From: Caldilineaceae bacterium
GTDB taxonomy: Bacteria; Chloroflexota; Anaerolineae; Caldilineales; Caldilineaceae
Reading direction: 5' to 3'
Length of the DNA stretch: 49,124 nt
NCBI GenBank assembly: GCA_011523365.1
Contig: WTGY01000096.1
Coordinates: 1 to 49,124, forward strand
Made by a program: the position numbers and the translations under genes. Shown one piece after another: positions 44,446-49,124 of the stretch; the stretch's first letter is position 1; each line of letters begins with the position of its first letter. The notes beneath the pieces are model-generated. The model saw only the letters and a program-made list of their open reading frames with translations, made no database searches and was not told the origin of the DNA.

Positions 44446-45384
44446 TCAGTCCTGCAACTGGTCGTATTGCTCTGCAGTCAGATCAACCGACACGCGCCAC
44501 AGTTTAAGTGCTGCCTCACTGTCATAGGCGGTTTCTTTGGCACGAAGCTTATGTGGATGTCCGCGCATTCCCATCCAACCGTCCGGGCCGATATAGTCGC
44601 CTCCTCTTACTTCCGGCGAGGCGACGGCGTACAGCTGCGGCAGGGCGCCCTGCTCGGCGCTCTGGGCGAGAAGTGCATTCAGAGTTCGCATTAGTACCAT
44701 TTCAAGTCGGGACCCTGTCTCACTCGGCGCAGCGTATTGTAATCGTGTAGCCGCCCAACCCGGGTGGGCAGACGCGCAGACAGTGGCGGCTTCTCTGCTT
44801 TCCAGACGTCGCTGCAGTTCGAGCGTAAAGAGGAGATTGGCGAGCTTGCTCTGGGAGTAGGCGCCGAATCGACTGTAATTACGCGTGCTGTGCAGGTCGC
44901 TGAAGTTCATGCGCCCGTTGCGATGTGCCATGCTGCTGACGTTGACGATGCGGCTGGCGGGGGTATCCAACAGGATAGGGAGCAGTGCCCCGGTCAGGGC
45001 AAAGTGGCCGAGGTGGTTGACGCCGAATTGGCGTTCAAATCCTTGTGCAGTCTCCTGGCGGGGGATCGCCATGACGCCGGCATTGTTTACGAGGATGTCG
45101 AGGCGGTCCAGGTCGTTCCGGAGGGTGGCGGCGCAATGACGAACGGAGTCCAGGTCGGCCAGGTCCAGAGCAATGACCTTCAACTGGGCGTCGGGGTTGG
45201 ACTGAAGGATGTCCGTTCTGGCTTGATCGCCGCGCTGGGAGGAGCGGCTTGCAAGGAGGACGCGTGCGCCCTTTTCTGCCAGCAGGCGGCAGGTGTGGAA
45301 GCCCAGGCCGCTGTTGCCTCCGGTGACGAGAACGGTGCGGCCGGTCTGATCGGGAATGTCTGCGCTGGTCCATTTGGGTGTCAT
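44446..45384 (-). CDS. Short-chain dehydrogenase (retinol-dehydrogenase-like SDR)
   Basis: 312 residues from the ATG at 45382-45384. The cofactor motif TGGNSGLG is at 21-28, followed by RVLLASRSSQRGD, whose Arg residues after strand two favour NADP(H). NNAGVMAIP is at 100-108. The catalytic Ser is near 150-151, with Tyr176 and Lys180 in YSQSK. The order and the SAHPGWAATRL segment match the WW-domain-oxidoreductase/retinol-dehydrogenase-like subgroup. The substrate is unknown. The frame is open upstream to 45534, but the conserved part starts here, and the ribosome site is weak. It lies 79 bases upstream of the unknown 165-residue gene. Confidence 0.92.
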   Translation of the reverse strand: MTPKWTSADIPDQTGRTVLVTGGNSGLGFHTCRLLAEKGARVLLASRSSQRGDQARTDILQSNPDAQLKVIALDLADLDSVRHCAATLRNDLDRLDILVNNAGVMAIPRQETAQGFERQFGVNHLGHFALTGALLPILLDTPASRIVNVSSMAHRNGRMNFSDLHSTRNYSRFGAYSQSKLANLLFTLELQRRLESREAATVCASAHPGWAATRLQYAAPSETGSRLEMVLMRTLNALLAQSAEQGALPQLYAVASPEVRGGDYIGPDGWMGMRGHPHKLRAKETAYDSEAALKLWRVSVDLTAEQYDQLQD

Positions 45385-45605
45385 TGTGCTGATCTCGGAC
45401 AGGTCAAGAATTTCAAGGGGATGTAGTCGACAGGGCGCCGTCCGTTTGCAGTGAGCCAGCCTGCAACTCTCCCACTCTCTTGCGGCAAATCCACGTGACA
45501 ACATTATCTTAAACGCCGAATGTGCCAAGGCCAATTCCCCCGGCCTGCATTGTGTAGTTCAGTGCAGTTGATTGCCCAATAGAGGCTTCCTTGAAGGCGT
45601 CAACT

Positions 45606-46748
45606 ATGGTAAATTGTAGCGGCTTTCTGGGGCGGCGCGGCGGCAGGGCAGAACGCTTCCGACCGGGAATGGTATTTCGCGAATCGAGAAGTAGAGAATG
45701 GGAGAGGGTTGACTTGCTAGCCAGGGAAGCCAAGCGAGAGGCAGCAGCGTGGGTAAGCAGCGAAGGAATTCATATGCCCGGCCTGGTGGGGGCCTTTATC
45801 GCCGGTTCGGTCACTACTTTACCCGACGAAATGCCGTTGCCGAGAAGCTCCGACGTGGACATCACAGTCGTGCTGGAGCAACCGCCGGCACGAAAACTTG
45901 GCAAGTTCTGTTACCAAGGGGTCTTGCTGGAGGTGTCATTTGAGGCGCCGGAGAGGATTCTCTCAATCGAGTCTGTCCTTGGCGATCCTCATCTCGCGGG
46001 TAGTGTCAAAGCAATGCAGATTGTTACCGATCCATCGGGACACCTGGAGAGTCTGCAAAGCGAAGTAGCTGAGAAGTATGCGTACGCTAGGTGGGTGCGA
46101 GAACGGTGCCGAGCTGCGGCTGCACTGGCAGCAAGTAGGCTCCGGCCTCCAGACAGAGCGACGCCGCTGCACGAAGCGGTCACTTCATGGTTGTTTGGGG
46201 CCAGCCTGACTGCTCTCATTCTGCTGCTGGCAGGCCTGCGGCCCCCGACTGTGAGGCGCAGATACGTCGAGGTCCGGAAACTCCTTCTTGAACACGGGAG
46301 ACCGGACTTTCACGAGGAGTTGCTGCAGCTGCTCGGTTGTTCCGAATGGAGCCAGAGCCAGGCTGAGAAACATCTGAATTCGGTCGCGAATGCCTTTGAC
46401 CGAGCCACAGGCTTGCCAAAAGGGAACTTCACGTATGCGGCAGATATCAGCGACGCAGCGCGACCGGTCGCGATAAGTGGCAGCCGTGAGCTAATCGAGC
46501 AGGGACTACAGCGTGAGGCCGTCTTCTGGATGGTTGCGACGTATTCACGCTGCCAGTGGATCTTCGACTTCAACAGGTTCGACGACGAGGCGTGCCCTTT
46601 CCGTATGGGCTACCTGTCGACGATAAGCGATCTTGGCGTTGGGTCGTGGGCAGACTTGGAGGCCAGCTGCGGTCAAGGCCTGGCCTTCTTGCCGCGAGTA
46701 ATGGCGATGGCAGAGGCATTAATGGATGCCACGCCTGAAATGAAATAG
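45606..46748 (+). CDS. Nucleotidyltransferase-fold protein, function unknown
   Basis: 380 residues. The N-terminal third has the Pol-beta superfamily signature: Gly67-Ser68 in FIAGSVTTLPDEM, then Asp83 and Asp85 in SSDVDITVVLE. A possible third acidic residue is in GVLLEVSFE. This is the minimal catalytic set of aminoglycoside-type nucleotidyltransferases. The rest (about 130-380) is helical with a hydrophobic stretch near 195-215 (FGASLTALILLLAGL), resembling the helical partner domain of such enzymes. The substrate is unknown; antibiotic modification cannot be claimed. The ATG at 45606 follows GAAGG by eight bases; TTG at 45591 and ATG at 45669 are alternatives. The gene is divergent from the SDR and precedes the alditol oxidase by 58 bases. 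Confidence 0.8.
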   Translation: MVNCSGFLGRRGGRAERFRPGMVFRESRSREWERVDLLAREAKREAAAWVSSEGIHMPGLVGAFIAGSVTTLPDEMPLPRSSDVDITVVLEQPPARKLGKFCYQGVLLEVSFEAPERILSIESVLGDPHLAGSVKAMQIVTDPSGHLESLQSEVAEKYAYARWVRERCRAAAALAASRLRPPDRATPLHEAVTSWLFGASLTALILLLAGLRPPTVRRRYVEVRKLLLEHGRPDFHEELLQLLGCSEWSQSQAEKHLNSVANAFDRATGLPKGNFTYAADISDAARPVAISGSRELIEQGLQREAVFWMVATYSRCQWIFDFNRFDDEACPFRMGYLSTISDLGVGSWADLEASCGQGLAFLPRVMAMAEALMDATPEMK

Positions 46749-46806
46749 AGTACCCGGATCGAGAGCAGCTGATAGCCAGCAGCCATAGAAGGGAGGACCA
46801 TGGCCG

Positions 46807-48153
46807 ATGTCACAACGAAACTGGTCAGAAAACATCCGATTCGCGTCAGCTGAAATTCACGCCCCGCGGACAGTGGAGGCGTTGCAGGAGATAGTCCGGA
46901 CGAGCCGCAAGGTTCGTGTGCTGGGAGCCCGTCATTCCTTTAACGACGCGGCGGCGATCGATGCGCAGGTTGACGTTGACGGGACGCAGGACGTGAACGG
47001 GGATCCGTCGTGGGCTTACATTTCGTTGGAGAATCTGGACGCGCCGGTGGAGTTCGATCATGAAAGCGGGACGGTTACATGCAGCGGCGGTATCACCTAC
47101 GGTGAACTGTGTACGCAGATGCACGCGGAAGGCGTTGCGCTGCACAATACCGCTTCACTGCCGCACATAACTGTGGCCGGTGCGTGTTCGACGGGAACGC
47201 ACGGGTCGGGTGATGGGAACGGCAACCTGGCTACCGCGGTGTTAGGACTGGAGCTTGTGACAGCTGACGGCGAGCTAAAGTCGATGACACTTGAAGACAA
47301 CCAGGAGGAATTCGAGGGTTCTGTCGTGGCGTTGGGGGGGCTTGGGGTGGTGTCGAGAATGACACTGGCGATGGAGACGGCTTACTCGATGCAGCAGTAT
47401 GTCTACAATGATCTGCCTTCGGCGACCCTATATGAGAATTTCGACGAGATCTTGTCCCGTGCTTACAGCGTCAGCTTGTTCCCTGACTGGCAGGGTGGCA
47501 TGGTAAACCAGGTCTGGTATAAGCACCGCACTGGCCGTTGGAGTGGAGTGAAGGGCCAGGAGGAAACTGAGCCTGAGACGGTCGACCTGGGACTTCCTTC
47601 AGAGCTTTACGGTGCTAAGGCGGCCTCGACTCATCTGCATCCGGTCCCCGAGCTTTCGGCGGAAGGGTTGACGCTTCAGATGGGTATTCCGGGGGCCTGG
47701 CACGACAGGCTCCATCACTTTCAAATTGACAGCACGCCGGCCAGCGGCGATGAACTGCAGACAGAGTATTTCGTGCCGCGGGCACATGCTGTGCCTGCGT
47801 TGCAGGCGGTGGAGGGTCTGCGTGACAGTTTCAGGTCGATGCTCTGGATTTCGGAGATTCGCTCTGTCGCAGCCGACCGGCTGTGGTTGAGCCAGAGCTA
47901 TGGGACGCCGACGATTGGCATTCACTTCTCCTGGAGGAAGAACTGGCCGGCGGTGCGGGAGGTAATGCCGCAGGTCGAAGAGGCGTTGGCCCCATTTGAG
48001 GTCCGGCCACACTGGGGCAAGCTGTTCTCGATGGCGCCCAAACAGGTGCAGGCAGCCTACCCGAAGATGGAGGAGTTCAAGGCTTTACTGCGGTCGACCG
48101 ATCCCGAAGGCAAGTTTCGTAATGGTTATTTGGACCGGTATGTCTTTGGGTAG
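46807..48153 (+). CDS. FAD-linked alditol oxidase (AldO-like)
   Basis: 448 residues of the vanillyl-alcohol-oxidase flavoprotein family. NWSENIRFASAEIHAPRTVE and VRVLGARHSFND contain His43, the expected covalent FAD attachment site. Further conserved blocks are ASLPHITVAGACSTGTHGSG, ELVTADGE, ALGGLGVVSRMTL, AYSVSLFPDW, ELQTEYFVPRAHA and RPHWGKLF near the end, closely paralleling Streptomyces AldO/xylitol oxidase. Such enzymes oxidise C1 of sugar alcohols with O2, releasing H2O2. No signal peptide is present. The ATG at 46807 is 11 bases after GGGAGG; another ATG at 46800 is better spaced but out of frame. Confidence 0.92.
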   Translation: MSQRNWSENIRFASAEIHAPRTVEALQEIVRTSRKVRVLGARHSFNDAAAIDAQVDVDGTQDVNGDPSWAYISLENLDAPVEFDHESGTVTCSGGITYGELCTQMHAEGVALHNTASLPHITVAGACSTGTHGSGDGNGNLATAVLGLELVTADGELKSMTLEDNQEEFEGSVVALGGLGVVSRMTLAMETAYSMQQYVYNDLPSATLYENFDEILSRAYSVSLFPDWQGGMVNQVWYKHRTGRWSGVKGQEETEPETVDLGLPSELYGAKAASTHLHPVPELSAEGLTLQMGIPGAWHDRLHHFQIDSTPASGDELQTEYFVPRAHAVPALQAVEGLRDSFRSMLWISEIRSVAADRLWLSQSYGTPTIGIHFSWRKNWPAVREVMPQVEEALAPFEVRPHWGKLFSMAPKQVQAAYPKMEEFKALLRSTDPEGKFRNGYLDRYVFG

Positions 48154-48189
48154 AATTACAAGAACGGAAGGCGAACTGCTGCCAGCAGG

Positions 48190-48732
48190 TCAGTTGCTCT
48201 CCAGCCCTTTGAGGAAGCGAGGCGCGACAAGGAAACGCAGCTCGCAGCTACCCCAATGAAGCTGGCGCCAGCGGGCAATGTCCACTTCAAAATGGGCCAG
48301 CCCTGCGGTCGGGAAGCGAAGGTTCATGCGGCCGTCTGTGCCGGCGCACAGGCCTGAAACCAGCTGGGCAACGCTGGGGTTGTGGCCAATCAGGAGGACG
48401 TGGTAGGCGCTGTCGTGGGTCTCTTGCAGGATGTTCAGGAGCGTGTAGGGCGCGGCGGCATAGATGCGGTCGTTCCAGCCGAAATTGCGTGTGTAGCCGA
48501 TCAGTTCGGCGACCCTTTCAGCCGTTTGTCGGGTTCGCAGGGCTGGCGAGGAGACGATCCAGTCGGGTTTCTCCTTCACTCTTGCCAGTAACTGGCAAAC
48601 TCGCGGCAACTGCTTCAATCCGCTTTTTGCCAACGGGCGGTCAATGTCCCTTCCGGAAACGCTCGTTACTTTGGCCTTGGCGTGACGCAGGATGGTCAGG
48701 TAGCGAGTGTCCATGGCTTCGACGTCTCCCAT
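48190..48732 (-). CDS. SixA-type histidine phosphatase
   Basis: 180 residues of the histidine phosphatase superfamily. Arg16-His17 in LTILRHAKA is the phospho-accepting motif. SSPALRTRQTAE supplies the second arginine. IGHNPSVAQLV carries the second catalytic His. The small size and RHAKA/HNPS motifs fit SixA-like phosphohistidine phosphatases; a small-molecule phosphatase role is also possible. The start is ATG 48732 or the ATG six codons later (48714), which has GGGAGA upstream. It converges on the alditol oxidase gene with 36 bases between. Confidence 0.9.
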   Translation of the reverse strand: MGDVEAMDTRYLTILRHAKAKVTSVSGRDIDRPLAKSGLKQLPRVCQLLARVKEKPDWIVSSPALRTRQTAERVAELIGYTRNFGWNDRIYAAAPYTLLNILQETHDSAYHVLLIGHNPSVAQLVSGLCAGTDGRMNLRFPTAGLAHFEVDIARWRQLHWGSCELRFLVAPRFLKGLESN

Positions 48733-48822
48733 GTCAAAGGCAATGGCACCAACTGGTGCCCTTGCAGGCGCAGGCTTATTTTAGTTGGAAGTGTTGATGA
48801 AAGTCAAGAGGAACTAGAGCAA

Positions 48823-49124
48823 CAGGGCATCCCAAATTTTTGGGGTGGGAACAGTCTGGCAGTGAATCAGTGCCAGCGGTGGCTGGAGACGTTTAACGTC
48901 TTTGGGCGAGACGCAGTGCGGGCGCCAGGCCTGGCCGTACGGTGGAGTCCTTCAATTGGAGCGAGTGCGAGGGCGGCACTAGGACGGCGCCTAGAGGGAT
49001 TTGATGGGACTGGCGGGACCGTGGTCTGGCTAAACACATTCGATTGGGCACCCGTCCCCAATGTCGACACCAGGTCGACGAGGCATGTTGTAGGAGAGGG
49101 GGCGTTGCGGGGGCGGAGCCCCCG
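48823..49124 (-). repeat. Dispersed non-coding repeat, copy C (inverted, cut by the window end)
   Basis: Read on the minus strand, the copy has the head with GCGGGGGCTCCGCCCCCGC..CTCCTACAAC (49087-49124), an AGCCAGACCAC and CCCGCCAGTCC..ATCAAATCCCT block, TGGCACTGATTCACTGCCAG followed by ACTGTTCCCACC (48844-48874), and a terminal GGGATGCCCTG. Order and spacing match copies A and B; the middle is about 50 bases longer than in copy B. Confidence 0.85.

Overview
The window is a bacterial contig of moderately high GC content. Gene families and their arrangement suggest Chloroflexota (Anaerolineae/Caldilineae-like): a mycobacterial-type adenosine kinase, an alditol oxidase, ClpC, MutS2, a CpsD/Wzz exopolysaccharide cassette and GC-rich dispersed repeats. 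This placement is inference from protein families, not from a marker-gene phylogeny. No phage, integrase, transposase or CRISPR is visible. The window begins and ends inside oppositely oriented copies of one dispersed non-coding repeat, which suggests the contig was cut by that repeat during assembly.

Layout. 1-1030: repeat copy, hairpin-bearing tandem units and otherwise empty DNA. 1031-5350: small membrane protein, aldo/keto reductase, and a large PEP-synthase/rifampin-phosphotransferase-like enzyme. 5351-8188: second repeat copy, malate synthase with a clear promoter, and a small protein resembling a free-standing subtilisin propeptide. 8506-9807: subtilisin-like S8 protease. 9808-10810: about 1 kb of empty or decayed DNA. 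10811-14027: GNAT acetyltransferase and ClpC. 14320-17036: promoter, putative operators, a PerR/Fur-type regulator and a P1B-4 metal-efflux ATPase. 17070-18592: membrane protein and RecO. 18852-28507, all on the minus strand: mutS2, two Wzz-like proteins, a CpsD-like protein with a degenerate P-loop, rfbA, an unknown gene, rfbB, a double-GNAT protein and a K+ channel with an RCK domain. 28677-30154: Era and three tRNA genes (Pro, Gly, Met).

30230-38483 is the most coherent block. A strong promoter drives a SAM-I (S-box) riboswitch with an unusually long P3 arm and an intrinsic terminator. It precedes a same-strand series mtnA - LOG-type nucleosidase - peptidase E - adenosine kinase - GNAT - ahcY - metK - TPR protein. 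These genes make SAM, break down S-adenosylhomocysteine, re-phosphorylate the released adenosine and salvage the methylthioribose branch, so the block looks like a SAM-recycling operon under SAM control.

38484-40049 is a long intergenic stretch with partial repeat copies. 40050-42203 encodes a two-gene ABC-2 exporter. 42212-45384, minus strand, encodes a class V aminotransferase, a HIT hydrolase, an unknown protein and a short-chain dehydrogenase. 45606-48153 encodes a nucleotidyltransferase-fold protein and an alditol oxidase. 48190-48732 encodes a SixA-type phosphatase, followed by the terminal repeat copy.

All assignments come from reading motifs and comparing with remembered families; no database search was run.
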